Assembly: GCA_944389185.1 (NCBI GenBank)
Contig: CALXLL010000001.1
Coordinates: 29,014-93,013 of the forward strand
DNA: 64,000 nucleotides
DNA from: an uncultured Alphaproteobacteria bacterium
GTDB taxonomy: Bacteria > Pseudomonadota > Alphaproteobacteria > Rs-D84
Direction: 5' to 3'
Shown: one piece after another, positions 1 through 9,041 of the stretch
How the letters are laid out: each line of letters opens with the position of its first letter
Position numbering within the stretch: the stretch's first letter is position 1
Notes under the pieces: generated by a model
The model's input: only the letters and a program-made list of their open reading frames with translations
Told to the model about the DNA's origin: nothing
The model's database searches: none
Made by a program: the position numbers and the translations under genes

Positions 1-569
1 AACGTTTTCCATTTGCTTTTGGTGGACCGACTACAAACAATGAATGCGAAATTCGCGATAAAAACGAAGACGGCGTCGGCGTCCTTTGGTTGCGTGGTCA
101 CCAGGTTTTTAGCGGTTATTTAAACAATACGGCTGCTAATGAAGAAGCTTTTGATGAACGTGGGTTCTTTAATACTGGTGATATGGTAAGTATGGACAAA
201 AATGGTGAGCTGCATTTTGCCGGTCGTAAAAAGCAAGTTATCGTTTTAGATTCAGGAAAGAATGTTTACCCAGACGAATTAGAAGGGTTGTTCATAACAA
301 TACCAGGCGTAAAGAATGTCGCGGTGTTCGAACATAAAGTTAAAAATAAAACCGTTGCTTATGGCGTATTCAGTGTTGAACCAAGTATGACTTTGGAAAA
401 ATTAAGCGCTGCAATCGCACAAACAAATAAAAAAGTAGCTTCTTATAAGTGGGTAACGCATTTTGCCATGACAACAGATGATTTACCGATGACAAGTACT
501 CAGAAAGTAAAACATCATGTCGTTCGTCAGAACCTGATAGATGGTAAATATCCAATTAGAAAAGAATAA
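1..569 (+). CDS. AMP-dependent acyl-CoA synthetase (FadD-like), C-terminal part
   Basis: The open frame is continuous from the window edge (frame of base 3), so the 5' part lies outside; the visible part is about 188 codons. The conserved C-terminal signature of adenylate-forming enzymes is present: GDMVSMD (the Asp that binds ribose), then AGRKKQVIVLDSGKNVYPDELE, which carries the hinge and the start of the mobile C-terminal domain. The GKNVYPDELE form is typical of long-chain acyl-CoA synthetases, which activate fatty acids with ATP and CoA. A Lys late in the domain (TSTQKVKHHVV) fits the adenylation lysine. Chain-length specificity cannot be read from this end. It is convergent with mnmE, and a shared terminator follows. 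Confidence 0.85.
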   Translation, partial: RFPFAFGGPTTNNECEIRDKNEDGVGVLWLRGHQVFSGYLNNTAANEEAFDERGFFNTGDMVSMDKNGELHFAGRKKQVIVLDSGKNVYPDELEGLFITIPGVKNVAVFEHKVKNKTVAYGVFSVEPSMTLEKLSAAIAQTNKKVASYKWVTHFAMTTDDLPMTSTQKVKHHVVRQNLIDGKYPIRKE

Positions 570-570
570 A

Positions 571-597
571 AAAAAGCCGGTATTACCGGCTTTTTTT
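571..597. terminator. Bidirectional intrinsic terminator between acyl-CoA synthetase and mnmE
   Basis: GCCGG-TATTA-CCGGC stem-loop (576-590) flanked by an A-tract upstream and a T-tract downstream, so it can work on both strands. On the minus strand it lies right at the mnmE stop codon. Confidence 0.85.
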
Positions 598-1900
598 ATT
601 TGCCCAGACATAACTGAGAAAAGGTTGCGTCCATTACTTCCGCAGTCGTTATCGTCCCCAGTATTTTACCTATGGCATCAGACGCCATTCTTACATGTTC
701 GGATAGAATATCGTAGTTATCATTAAAATTATTAATTGCTGCTTTTAGTTCGTTCTTTGCATCTGTAAGTAAAGATTTCGTTCGCTCGTTAATAGACAAA
801 TACGATTCACAATTGTCCAGATTTTTGTGTATTTGTGATTTTATTGCAAACGTCAATTCTTCTATACCTTTCCCGGTTTTAGCAGAAATATAAAAAGCGT
901 CTTTTATATCTCTGTCGTCAGATAAGTCTGACTTATTTATAACAATTAAACTTTTATCTGATTTTAATATTTTTTTTGGAAGTTTATCTGCGCTGTATAC
1001 TTGTAAAATTAAGTCAGCATTTTCCATTTCTGCTTTGGTTCTTTCTATTCCTATTTGTTCAACCGTATTTTTACTTGATCTTATGCCAGCAGTGTCGGAT
1101 ATGTTTACAAGATAGCCATCTATATCAAGTTGGTGTGATACTACATCGCGGGTTGTGCCTGGTATGTCCGAAACGATAGCGCGTGCCGAACCAACCAGAC
1201 GATTAAATAAAGAAGATTTTCCAACGTTAGTTTTCCCAATCAAAGCTATATTAAAACCACTGCGGATAGATCTAACCGCTGCATAGCGAGATAATGCAGT
1301 TTCTATTTCTTTATATAAACGTTTCGTTGCGTTTAATGTTTTTTCGCCTATGTTTGCGGGAAGCTCATCTTCTGCATAGTCAAGCATAGCTGCAGCATAC
1401 GCAGATATTTCTATCATTTTGCTTCGCCAATTTTCATAGACTTTACTGTCTTGACCAATCATAGACTTTAAGGCATTTTTTCGTTGTGCGTCTGTCTGGG
1501 CATCCAGTAATGCTGCTAAGCCATCTATATCTGCAAGGTCCATTTTGTTGTTATAAAAAGCCTTTCTGGAAAACTCGCCAGGTGTTGCCATGCGAAAACC
1601 AAGTTGTTTCAAATAGGAAAATATTTTTTCAATTACAGCGGGTGCACCATGACTGTGAATTTCTATTACGTCTTCACCAGTGAAAGAGTGGGGCGATTCA
1701 AAATAAACTGCGACAACTTGGTCTATTAAATCGTTTTCTGAATCTTTTAAGTTTATAAAGTAAGCATGACGTGGTTTAAGTGTTTTATTATTTATAAACT
1801 TTAAAAAAGTATCTTTTAGTTTTGCGCCACTTATTCTGATTACTGCAACACCGGATTTTCCATGTCCGCTGGACAGAGCAAATATTGTTTCTTTATTCAT
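596..1900 (-). CDS. mnmE: tRNA uridine-5-carboxymethylaminomethyl modification GTPase MnmE
   Basis: MnmE acts with MnmG to modify U34 of tRNAs. Its 434 residues match the shorter alphaproteobacterial type. The N-terminal formyl-THF-binding domain contains SFTGEDVIEIHSHG (about 72-85). The inserted G domain has the P-loop GKTNVGKSS (about 222-230), IPGTTRD in switch I, DTAG (about 269-272) and NKSD (about 322-325). The family's C-terminal catalytic Cys motif is present as CLGK at the very end. The P-loop has Thr-Asn where most homologues have Pro-Asn, which is a minor variation. The start codon overlaps the ruvA stop by one base (TAATG), so the two genes are translationally coupled. Confidence 0.97.
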   Translation of the reverse strand: MNKETIFALSSGHGKSGVAVIRISGAKLKDTFLKFINNKTLKPRHAYFINLKDSENDLIDQVVAVYFESPHSFTGEDVIEIHSHGAPAVIEKIFSYLKQLGFRMATPGEFSRKAFYNNKMDLADIDGLAALLDAQTDAQRKNALKSMIGQDSKVYENWRSKMIEISAYAAAMLDYAEDELPANIGEKTLNATKRLYKEIETALSRYAAVRSIRSGFNIALIGKTNVGKSSLFNRLVGSARAIVSDIPGTTRDVVSHQLDIDGYLVNISDTAGIRSSKNTVEQIGIERTKAEMENADLILQVYSADKLPKKILKSDKSLIVINKSDLSDDRDIKDAFYISAKTGKGIEELTFAIKSQIHKNLDNCESYLSINERTKSLLTDAKNELKAAINNFNDNYDILSEHVRMASDAIGKILGTITTAEVMDATFSQLCLGK

Positions 1901-2478
1901 TATTTATTTCCACTTATTTCTTTTAATGCAATTGGAACCAGCTTGGCAACGTCTGCTGATGGGTTTTCTGATACCAATTTTTGTGCCATGTCAACTATGT
2001 CTAATCTTCTGTATCCCAACGATTCAAGCGCAGACAGCAAATCTGATAATACAGAAGTTGCACCATGTGACGTATCAAAATCAAAAGACGTGCCACCAAC
2101 TTTGTTCTTTAATTCTACTATTATTTTTTCAGCCATCTTTTTACCAACACCAGGTGCCGTAGATATAGTTTTAGCGTCACCAGTTGCAATTGCCGACATA
2201 AGAGTGTCAGATTTAATAGATCTTAAAATAGATAAAGCCACTTTTGGTCCAACACCAGATACGCCGGTTAACATATTAAACAGATTTTGACTGGATGTAT
2301 TTTGAAAACCGAAAAGCCTTATAGAATCTTCACGCACTATCGTTTCTACCCAAAGTGATACCGTTGATTTAGGTGTCAGATATTCCGGTGTATAGACTTT
2401 GTATCCAACCCCACCACACATTATAATTACAAAATCATCGCTTATATAATCAACTTGCCCTTGCAATTTACCAATCAT
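1900..2478 (-). CDS. ruvA: Holliday junction branch migration subunit RuvA
   Basis: 192 residues, the normal RuvA length. It starts MIGKLQGQVDYISDDFVIIMCGGVGYKV, the classic N-terminal OB-fold domain. Two helix-hairpin-helix motifs follow (TGVSGVGPKVALSIL and STAPGVGKKMAEKII, about 70-125), then a flexible linker and a C-terminal three-helix domain that contacts RuvB. RuvA binds four-way junctions and loads the RuvB motor. In most proteobacteria ruvB follows directly; here mnmE does, and no ruvB is present in the window. Confidence 0.97.
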   Translation of the reverse strand: MIGKLQGQVDYISDDFVIIMCGGVGYKVYTPEYLTPKSTVSLWVETIVREDSIRLFGFQNTSSQNLFNMLTGVSGVGPKVALSILRSIKSDTLMSAIATGDAKTISTAPGVGKKMAEKIIVELKNKVGGTSFDFDTSHGATSVLSDLLSALESLGYRRLDIVDMAQKLVSENPSADVAKLVPIALKEISGNK

Positions 2479-2529
2479 TTGTTATCCTTTTGTGGTAATT
2501 ATAATCAAATAAAATCAAAAGGTCAAAAT

Positions 2530-3246
2530 ATGAGTGGACATAGTAAATGGCATAATATTCAACATAAAAAAGGGGCAGTAGACGCCGCACGTAGCGGTTT
2601 GTTCACTAAACTTGCCCGCGAAATTACAATGGCGGCAAAGCTGGGTGATAAAAACCCTGATAATAACCCAAGATTACGTTTGGCTGTTTTAACAGCTAGA
2701 AAAAACTCTATGCCGAACGACAATATCAAGCGCGCTATTGAAAAAGCTTCTGGTTCTAATACAGAAAATTACGAATCTGTTAGATATGAAGGATACGGAC
2801 CTGGTGCCGTTCCCGTAATTGTAGAGGCTTTGACAGATAATCCACGTAGAACCGTTCCAGAAATTAGAAATATTTTTGCTAAAAACGGCGGTAATATGGG
2901 TGAAGAAGGATCTGTTGTATTTATGTTTACACGTGCCGGACAAATCTTTTACCCGGCTTCTATCGGTAAAACAGAAGATGAAATGATGGAAATCGTGATG
3001 GATGTTAATGCAGATAATTTGGAAACTTCTGATGAAGGTTTTATTATAACAACAAAACCAGATGATTTCATAAACGTTCAAAAAGCTTTAAACGATAAGT
3101 TAGGTGAACCAGAAAGTGCAGAACTTACGTGGTTACCGAATATGCCTATGGATTTAGATGATGAAACTTATGCTAAACTGGAAAAATTAGTGGATGCTTT
3201 GGACGATAATGATGATGTTCAGAAAGTGTTTACTGCTGCTGCATAA
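2530..3246 (+). CDS. yebC: YebC/TACO1-family translation/transcription regulator
   Basis: 238 residues beginning MSGHSKWHNIQHKKGA, the invariant YebC N-terminus; an in-frame upstream extension back to 2455 is therefore rejected. The remainder is typical, including ARKNSMPNDNIKRAIEKASG and an acidic C-terminus. YebC proteins bind RNA polymerase or ribosome-associated targets and help translation of difficult sequences such as proline stretches. A Shine-Dalgarno-like AAAGGT lies upstream, and TATAAT at 2500-2505 is a probable -10. It is divergent from ruvA. In most proteobacteria yebC reads in the same direction as ruvC-ruvA; here it is inverted between them. Confidence 0.95.
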   Translation: MSGHSKWHNIQHKKGAVDAARSGLFTKLAREITMAAKLGDKNPDNNPRLRLAVLTARKNSMPNDNIKRAIEKASGSNTENYESVRYEGYGPGAVPVIVEALTDNPRRTVPEIRNIFAKNGGNMGEEGSVVFMFTRAGQIFYPASIGKTEDEMMEIVMDVNADNLETSDEGFIITTKPDDFINVQKALNDKLGEPESAELTWLPNMPMDLDDETYAKLEKLVDALDDNDDVQKVFTAAA

Positions 3247-3263
3247 ATGTATTATAATATATA

Positions 3264-3292
3264 AAAATCCCCTTTGTTTAGGGGATTTTTTA
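3264..3292. terminator. Terminator after yebC, shared with ruvC
   Basis: AATCCCC-TTTGTTTA-GGGGATT hairpin (3266-3287) followed by T6. An A-tract on the other side allows use by the convergent ruvC. Confidence 0.85.
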
Positions 3293-3769
3293 TATAAACT
3301 TTGACATGTTTGTGTGGGCAAGTGCAATTGCTATTGCGTCACTTTCGTCCGCAGTTTTTGGCTTGGCTGCCGGTAATAATATTTTTAACATTTTATATAT
3401 TTGTTCTTTGTCTGCATGACCTGCACCAGTTAGTGCTTTTTTTATCTTATTCGGTTCGTATTCGTATATTGGAATATTATGGGTAGATACAGCAACTATG
3501 GCTGCAGCGCGTGCATGACCAAGTATTAAAGTCGTTTTCGGATTCATATTTACGAAAGTTATTTCTATACTGCATTCGTCTGGTAAAAATGTTTCACAGA
3601 GTTTGGAAACTTCTTGAAAAATTATTGATAATCTTTCAGGTAAGGGCAGGTTAGTTTTCGGTAAAATTACACCGCTGGCGATATATTTTCTTTCGCTGCC
3701 TAAAGATTCTATTACTGCCCAACCTGTATGTAATAATCCTGGGTCTATACCAAGAACTCTTTTTACCAT
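3290..3769 (-). CDS. ruvC: Crossover junction endodeoxyribonuclease RuvC
   Basis: 159 residues, the usual RuvC size. The RNase H-like fold carries the acidic catalytic set: Asp in VLGIDPGLLHTGW (residue 8), Glu in SIEITFVN (about 68), and the Asp pair in DESDAIAIALAH near the C-terminus. RuvC cuts Holliday junctions symmetrically as part of the RuvABC resolvasome. It ends inside the terminator shared with yebC and is preceded four bases upstream by the dciA-like gene, so it is probably co-transcribed with mltA and that gene. Confidence 0.96.
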   Translation of the reverse strand: MVKRVLGIDPGLLHTGWAVIESLGSERKYIASGVILPKTNLPLPERLSIIFQEVSKLCETFLPDECSIEITFVNMNPKTTLILGHARAAAIVAVSTHNIPIYEYEPNKIKKALTGAGHADKEQIYKMLKILLPAAKPKTADESDAIAIALAHTNMSKFI

Positions 3770-3773
3770 TTGT

Positions 3774-4103
3774 TTATTTCCTGAAACTTATTTTTTCTAC
3801 TGCATCGTAACCAAAGTATTTATTTATTTTTTGTTTAATTTCTTCAGTCATGTATGACAATTCCAACGTTAATGCAGGATTCGTCGGTCTAAGCGTTATA
3901 TTGAATTTTTTATTTCGCGTCTTTTTTATTGCTGCTAGTTTTGCAATAGAAGATATATTATTCCCCATAATTTCTTCCCATCTTGCACTAAGGTCTGAAT
4001 CTGAAGCACGAATGCCAAAGATTTTAAGTAACCCACCAACAGCCCCTGCAAGAGTCTGAGGCCTGGAATATCTGTTTGATATTTTATTTGCTTGGTTTGA
4101 CAT
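3774..4103 (-). CDS. DciA-like DUF721 protein
   Basis: 109 residues of the DUF721 family: SRPQTLAGAVGGLLKIFG and LSARWEEIMG, then a short beta-rich segment (LRPTNPALTLELSYM). Members of the family include DciA, the loader or operator of the replicative helicase DnaB in bacteria without DnaC. In alphaproteobacteria DUF721 proteins are common and often uncharacterised, so a helicase-loading role is by family only. The gene overlaps the 3' end of mltA by 20 bases and sits four bases before ruvC. Confidence 0.75.
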   Translation of the reverse strand: MSNQANKISNRYSRPQTLAGAVGGLLKIFGIRASDSDLSARWEEIMGNNISSIAKLAAIKKTRNKKFNITLRPTNPALTLELSYMTEEIKQKINKYFGYDAVEKISFRK

Positions 4104-5187
4104 AACTGTATTCTTTCGGCATCAATATAAACATTTGACCTTGTGCGTGTTGCCCGTGCGCAAACTTGTATGCTTCGTCACCTTTACCAAAGAATATGTC
4201 TGCACGTATCCAACCCTTTATAGCGCTGCCCGTATCTTGGGCTATCATAAGTCTGCGGAACCTACGCCCGTCAGATAAGTTAGTGTCTATATATACAGGT
4301 AATCCCAAAGTATATATATCATCGTCCATAGCTATACTACGAATCTTTGATAAAGGCGTTCCCAATTTTCCTATAACATCAGGTGGAACAGACTCGTAAA
4401 AATATACGTATCTTGGATTCTTATATATAACGTCTTTTGCCAAAGCTGGGTTTTGCTTTAAGTGCTTCCAAACCGCATCCGCAGAATATCCACCAGCAGG
4501 TCTTATACCGCGACTTCTTAATTCTTCACCAATTGATTTAAATGGCATATCGTTTACGGCCGCAAAATTAAGCTTAACTAGTTTGCCGTCTTCCAGTTGC
4601 AACATACCACTGCCTTGTATTTGTATGTTCTGAACGTCTACTATGTTTGCCCAGTATAGAACGCGACCAATTCGATTGTTAACAATAGTTTTTTTGTCTA
4701 CGCCTTTATAGTTTCGGCCATCTGTCGGAACCCCCATTAATGGTTCGTTACATTCTGCCGTTTGCGTTCTGCATGCCGGAATTATAGGAGAATAATATCC
4801 TGTATAAGTTCCCTTTGTCCCGCCGTTTTCGTTATAAACTTGGTATGGTTGAAAGTTTGATTCAAACCATGCCCGTATCGTTGCAACGTCTGCGCTGGCA
4901 CTGGGCAGCATTCTGCACTTTTCTTCCAATAAAGCCCTGTCTGGTATCACGCGACCTGAATATTGAATCTTTGCTTTACAAGTATTTCTGAAAGCCTGTA
5001 AAGCATAACGAACATCGTCGTCTTTCCAGCCGGGTAAGTCTGAATAAGATACTTTTTTTAAATTTGATGGAATTACTGAATCGTCACCACGATGTGTCGG
5101 CGTTGATAAATCGCAAGATGACAATATGAATGCACAAAATATAGATATAAATAATTTTATAAATATGTTTTTAGAAAAATATCTCAT
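4084..5187 (-). CDS. mltA: Membrane-bound lytic murein transglycosylase A (lipoprotein)
   Basis: MltA cleaves the MurNAc-GlcNAc bond of peptidoglycan to give 1,6-anhydroMurNAc ends. Start chosen at 5187 (MRYFSKN): GGGGGAG lies nine bases upstream. A GTG six codons earlier would add MGEPRK and overlap that site. A lipoprotein signal peptide ends in the lipobox LSSC. The MltA domain follows (GYYSPIIPACRT, GSGMLQLEDGK), then the C-terminal 3D domain (PVYIDT ... RLMIAQDTGSAIKGWIRADIFFG) with the conserved catalytic Asp. 367 residues is a normal length. It is divergent from secB, an arrangement common in alphaproteobacteria. Confidence 0.94.
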   Translation of the reverse strand: MRYFSKNIFIKLFISIFCAFILSSCDLSTPTHRGDDSVIPSNLKKVSYSDLPGWKDDDVRYALQAFRNTCKAKIQYSGRVIPDRALLEEKCRMLPSASADVATIRAWFESNFQPYQVYNENGGTKGTYTGYYSPIIPACRTQTAECNEPLMGVPTDGRNYKGVDKKTIVNNRIGRVLYWANIVDVQNIQIQGSGMLQLEDGKLVKLNFAAVNDMPFKSIGEELRSRGIRPAGGYSADAVWKHLKQNPALAKDVIYKNPRYVYFYESVPPDVIGKLGTPLSKIRSIAMDDDIYTLGLPVYIDTNLSDGRRFRRLMIAQDTGSAIKGWIRADIFFGKGDEAYKFAHGQHAQGQMFILMPKEYSYVKPSK

Positions 5188-5269
5188 TTTTCTTGGCTCC
5201 CCCACTTGTAAAATCTTTTTATAATGCTATATTACCATAAAATGATGCGGAAAAAAAGGAGCAAAAGCA

Positions 5270-5698
5270 ATGGCAAAATTTAACATCATTTCTCAATTCT
5301 TGAAAGATATATCTTTTGAAAGTCCAAATGTCCCAGAATTGTTCTTTAAAAAAGAAAATACTCAGGCTAAAATTGAAATCAATATAGATATTCAAATCAA
5401 GGGTGCAGAAAATAATTTGTTTATGGTGGATTTAATCACAAAAGTTCATTCTAAATTGGATGAAGGTGATAAAACTATATTTTTAATTGAATCTACTTAT
5501 TCTGGGCTTGTTCAAATGGAAGAGGAAAAAGACGAAGAAGTTAAAAAACGCACTTTGTTAATTGATGTACCAACCATGTTGTTCCCAGCCGTTCGTGCTT
5601 TGGTTACGCGCTTGACAGCAGAATCTGGTTTCCCAGCATTTACTATGCAGCAAGTAGATTTTGCTCGTTTATATGAACAAAAGAACGCAAAAAAATAA
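5270..5698 (+). CDS. secB: Protein-export chaperone SecB
   Basis: 142 residues starting MAKFNIISQFLKDISFESPN, the family hallmark. SecB is a cytoplasmic tetramer that keeps preproteins unfolded and hands them to SecA. The hydrophobic substrate-binding strands and the C-terminal LFPAVRALVTRLTAESGFPAF segment are intact. The usual extreme C-terminal zinc-binding SecA contact is absent or reduced, as in other alphaproteobacterial SecBs. AAAGGAGC eight bases upstream sets the start. A strong terminator follows. Confidence 0.96.
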   Translation: MAKFNIISQFLKDISFESPNVPELFFKKENTQAKIEINIDIQIKGAENNLFMVDLITKVHSKLDEGDKTIFLIESTYSGLVQMEEEKDEEVKKRTLLIDVPTMLFPAVRALVTRLTAESGFPAFTMQQVDFARLYEQKNAKK

Positions 5699-5717
5699 GT
5701 TTTAGTTTTTTTATGTT

Positions 5718-5743
5718 GCCCCGCTTTTTTGCGGGGCTTTTTT
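5718..5743 (+). terminator. Intrinsic terminator after secB
   Basis: Perfect GCCCCGC-TTTTTT-GCGGGGC hairpin followed by T6. Confidence 0.93.
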
Positions 5744-5753
5744 ATGATACAAT
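5743..5753 (+). promoter_or_regulatory. Extended -10 promoter of the MFS gene
   Basis: TATGATACAAT matches TRTGnTATAAT with one change in the hexamer. It begins right at the end of the secB terminator, 24 bases before the MFS start codon. Confidence 0.55.
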
Positions 5754-5777
5754 ATATATACTTATGTAGGAAAGTAT

Positions 5778-6962
5778 ATGGCAAAAGATAAATATTTATC
5801 TGTTCGAGATTCTGTTAGTGGGTTTTCTTTCGCAAACCTGGGGCTTTTTACAGGATTTGCAGACGGTATTTATAACGCCGTGTATTCTTTGGTGTTATTA
5901 GAGATTTTTCGTAGTTCTGCAATCGTCGGTATTTACGTTTCTGTATATGCAGCTTTTTGTATGATTGTCGGTTTGTTCGCAAACGAGCTTTTTCGTCTTT
6001 TTTCAAAAGTTAAAGTATTTTATTTTTCTATGCTTTTTCTGGGCTTGTGTTATTTGATGATGAGCTTTTCTATCAAACCAAGCACATTTATTATATTAGA
6101 TTACGTAACAGGAATAGCTGTAACGCTTGTCGGTGTGCTTATTCCGTTGTTTATGTCTGATTTTTCAAATCATATAGGAATGTCAAAGCTTAATTCCAGG
6201 TATCACTTATGGTTAAATGTTGGCGCTTTAATAGCACCTTTGATAGCAGTTAATATCGCAAACGCTTTTGATAATAGGTCTGCATTTTTTGCCGCTGGAA
6301 TTATATATATAGCAGGTTGGTTGTTCTTTAAATATTTTAAAATAGTTCAAGAAAACAAACAAATTAAACAAGTAAACCCCAGAAGAACTATTAAGTCGTT
6401 ATGGAGAAATACTTTGGGGTTCTTTTCAAAGTCTGTTTTTGTAAGGGCGTATATTATAAACTTTTCGTATTATGCTTTAAGAGCTATGAGGTATCTGTAT
6501 GTGCCGATTGTCGTCATAGAGGCTGGTTTTTCAAAAGATGTTTTGGGGTGGGTATTGGCTATCGGGATTATTCCTTATTTGATAATGACAGAATTGATGA
6601 GTAGCTTGGTTAAAAAGTTTGGAAAAAAGTTTTGGTTGGTTGTAGGTTTTTCTTCTTTTGCTATGTTTTCAAGTTTTGCAATATTTACTAATGGTTATTT
6701 GTTGCTGGCTATTTTTATTGCTTGGCAGTTTTCAGGCGCCGTTATGGAATCTGTTCATGATTTATTATTTTTTGATAATACAAAAAAAGCAGAACAAACT
6801 AAATATTACGGTATATTCAGAACCAGCGTTAATTTGCCAAATGTTTTAGTCTCTATAATGGCGGCTGGTTGTATAACTGCTTTTGGAACAACGTCTGCAG
6901 TATGGATAACAACCGCTGTAATCGGTTTTATGGCTGTGCTTATTTTAATGATGAAAAAATAG
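5778..6962 (+). CDS. Major facilitator superfamily transporter
   Basis: 394 residues, almost wholly hydrophobic, with about 12 predicted membrane segments in two halves separated by a basic cytoplasmic loop (about residues 190-215, KYFKIVQENKQIKQVNPRRTIKSLW). This is the MFS layout. The usual loop 2-3 motif is degenerate (ANELFRLFSKVKVFY), so the subfamily and substrate cannot be named. AGGAAAG lies six bases before the ATG. The gene stands alone between secB and recA, with a promoter of its own. Confidence 0.8.
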   Translation: MAKDKYLSVRDSVSGFSFANLGLFTGFADGIYNAVYSLVLLEIFRSSAIVGIYVSVYAAFCMIVGLFANELFRLFSKVKVFYFSMLFLGLCYLMMSFSIKPSTFIILDYVTGIAVTLVGVLIPLFMSDFSNHIGMSKLNSRYHLWLNVGALIAPLIAVNIANAFDNRSAFFAAGIIYIAGWLFFKYFKIVQENKQIKQVNPRRTIKSLWRNTLGFFSKSVFVRAYIINFSYYALRAMRYLYVPIVVIEAGFSKDVLGWVLAIGIIPYLIMTELMSSLVKKFGKKFWLVVGFSSFAMFSSFAIFTNGYLLLAIFIAWQFSGAVMESVHDLLFFDNTKKAEQTKYYGIFRTSVNLPNVLVSIMAAGCITAFGTTSAVWITTAVIGFMAVLILMMKK

Positions 6963-7028
6963 TCATATTTTGATTGCACCAATGCGGTTTTCTTTGTATT
7001 ATTTCCTTGATAAGAAAAGGGGATATTT

Positions 7029-8114
7029 ATGGCAAAAAAAGAAGCAGTAAAAGAAACAAACGCACCAGCAAAAAATCCAGCTTTGGAATCAGCTTTGGCA
7101 CAAATTCAAAAGCAATTTGGTAAAGAAGCTATTATGAAAATGGGGGACGGCAGTCAGCAACAAATAGAAGCTATATCATCAGGTTCTTTGGGACTTGATA
7201 TTGCTTTGGGTGTTGGCGGTTACCCACGTGGTAGAATAGTTGAAATATATGGACCTGAAAGTTCCGGTAAAACAACTCTGGCGTTGCACGCGGTTGCGGA
7301 AGCTCAGAAAAAAGGTGGAACTTGCGCTTATATTGATGCAGAAAATGCTTTGGACCCTCATTATGCTAAAAAATTAGGCGTGGATGTTGCTAATTTGATT
7401 ATATCTCAGCCTGATTCCGGTGAACAAGCGTTGGAAATCGCAGATACTTTAATAAAATCTGGGGCTGTTGATGTTGTTGTAATCGATTCGGTTGCGGCGT
7501 TGGTCCCAAAGGCTGAATTGGAAGGTAATATCGGTGATTCTTTTGTTGGAACTACAGCAAGATTGATGTCACAATCTTTGAAAAAATTGGCGGGCAGCGT
7601 TTCCAGAAGTAATACTTTATTGATATTTATAAATCAGATTCGTATGAAAATTGGCGTTATGTTCGGTAACCCTGAAACTACGTCTGGCGGTAATGCTTTG
7701 AAGTTCTATGCGTCAGTCCGCTTGGATATTCGCAGAACAGGTCAGATAAAAGATAAAGAAACTATTGTTGGTAATGAAACAAGAGTAAAAATCGTAAAGA
7801 ATAAAGTTGCACCGCCTTTTAAAACCGTTGATTTTAAGATTATGTATGGTGAAGGTATATCAAGAATAAGCGAGATTCTGGATATGGGTGTAAAATGTGA
7901 TTTAATAGAAAAAGCCGGAAGTTTTTATTCTTATAATAACGAACGTATGGGGCAGGGCGAAGCGAATGCAAGAGCTTGGTTGAAAGACCACCCAGAAGTT
8001 CAAAAAGAATTACAAGATAAAATTATGGCTAAATCTTCGGGAATAGCAGAAGAAATGACAACGGGTCCTGTCAATGAAGAAGAGGAAGACGATATTTTAC
8101 CGATTGAAGAATAA
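7029..8114 (+). CDS. recA: Recombinase RecA
   Basis: RecA forms ATP-dependent filaments on single-stranded DNA, carries out strand exchange, and triggers LexA-type cleavage where an SOS system exists. The Walker A motif GPESSGKT is at residues 75-82, followed by the Walker B region [13 protein letters not shown]1 and L2 loop residues ([27 protein letters not shown]), and an acidic C-terminal tail. 361 residues is a standard length. AAAAGGGG lies upstream. I see no alphaproteobacterial SOS box (GTTC-N7-GTTC) in the 66-base upstream gap. The next gene, a glycosyltransferase, starts 15 bases after the stop, which suggests read-through into the polysaccharide block. Confidence 0.98.
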   Translation: MAKKEAVKETNAPAKNPALESALAQIQKQFGKEAIMKMGDGSQQQIEAISSGSLGLDIALGVGGYPRGRIVEIYGPESSGKTTLALHAVAEAQKKGGTCAYIDAENALDPHYAKKLGVDVANLIISQPDSGEQALEIADTLIKSGAVDVVVIDSVAALVPKAELEGNIGDSFVGTTARLMSQSLKKLAGSVSRSNTLLIFINQIRMKIGVMFGNPETTSGGNALKFYASVRLDIRRTGQIKDKETIVGNETRVKIVKNKVAPPFKTVDFKIMYGEGISRISEILDMGVKCDLIEKAGSFYSYNNERMGQGEANARAWLKDHPEVQKELQDKIMAKSSGIAEEMTTGPVNEEEEDDILPIEE

Positions 8115-8128
8115 GAAAAGGAGTTCTT

Positions 8129-9025
8129 ATGGCAGCTGCAAGATTTTATGCAACTTTAAATATAATCTTTCGCGGGCACATATTTAATTGGTTTTGGCGC
8201 CCAAAAGAAAAAAGAAGGGCCGTTAGATATAAAGTAATTTCAGATGTAATACCGAAATATTTAGAAAGATATTTACCTGCGGCTGCCAAAATAAAAGAAA
8301 GAAAAGTAGTTAAAAACGATAAAAACGAAAAAATATTCTCGATTTGGTTGCAGGGTGAAGAAAATGCACCAGCTTTAGTAAAAGCTTGTTTTAGAAATAT
8401 TCGTAAATACTGTAAGCAAGAATTGGTTGTTTTGGACGAAAAAACTTTATTTAAGTATATAACTTTACCAGATTATATCCTAGAAAAACGTAAAAATGGT
8501 TTGATAAAAAATGCTCATTTCGCCGATATTTGCAGGGTAGAACTGTTGTATGAATATGGTGGTATATGGCTGGATGCTACGGATTTTGTCACTTCTGATA
8601 TACCACAATGGATTATAGACGAAGATTTTTTCGTATATTTGGTAGGTAAGAAAGGGTCGTTTTCGTATAGTTTTATGCAGAATTGTTTTATAAGGTCAAG
8701 AAAAGGTGCTTATTTACTTGACGCGTGGCGCGCAATGATTCTTGATTATTGGAAATATGAAAATCATACTTTTGATTATTTTGTTCATCAGCTATTATTT
8801 AAAACTTTGGTCACAAACGATGAAAGAGCAAAAAAATATTTTGACAAAATGCCACATGTGGACCAAGATCCAACTCATACGGTTTGGTGGCAGTATCGTA
8901 ATAAACCCTTTAATAAAGAACTTTTTAGTAAACTAACATCCGGTGCGTTTTTTCAGAAAACTAATTATAAAAATATAAAAGAACCAATCCCGGGAAGTTT
9001 TGCCGAAGTAATGATGGATATGTAA
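8129..9025 (+). CDS. GT32-type capsular polysaccharide glycosyltransferase
   Basis: 298 residues. It carries the core of the GT32 / capsular polysaccharide synthesis family: FSIWLQGEENAPALVKACFRN, then NAHFADICRVELLYEYGGIWLDATDF, where Asp-Ala-Thr-Asp stands for the DXD metal and sugar-nucleotide site. The first 60 residues are basic and hydrophobic and may hold the protein at the inner face of the membrane. A good AAAAGGAG precedes the ATG. It is likely co-transcribed with recA upstream and the GT2 gene 16 bases downstream. The sugar donor and acceptor are unknown. Confidence 0.82.
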   Translation: MAAARFYATLNIIFRGHIFNWFWRPKEKRRAVRYKVISDVIPKYLERYLPAAAKIKERKVVKNDKNEKIFSIWLQGEENAPALVKACFRNIRKYCKQELVVLDEKTLFKYITLPDYILEKRKNGLIKNAHFADICRVELLYEYGGIWLDATDFVTSDIPQWIIDEDFFVYLVGKKGSFSYSFMQNCFIRSRKGAYLLDAWRAMILDYWKYENHTFDYFVHQLLFKTLVTNDERAKKYFDKMPHVDQDPTHTVWWQYRNKPFNKELFSKLTSGAFFQKTNYKNIKEPIPGSFAEVMMDM

Positions 9026-9041
9026 TTTTAAGGAGTCTTTA

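Noticed and set aside
2455..2529. 25-codon N-terminal extension of YebC
   Set aside because: The family starts at MSGHSKW; the extension would begin within ruvA on the other strand.
3264..3292. CCCC...GGGG hairpin after yebC as a third leader-type element
   Set aside because: It follows yebC, has a strong T-run and no short ORF with repeated codons; it is a normal terminator.
6963..7028. SOS box before recA
   Set aside because: Neither GTTC-N7-GTTC nor its complement is present in the gap.
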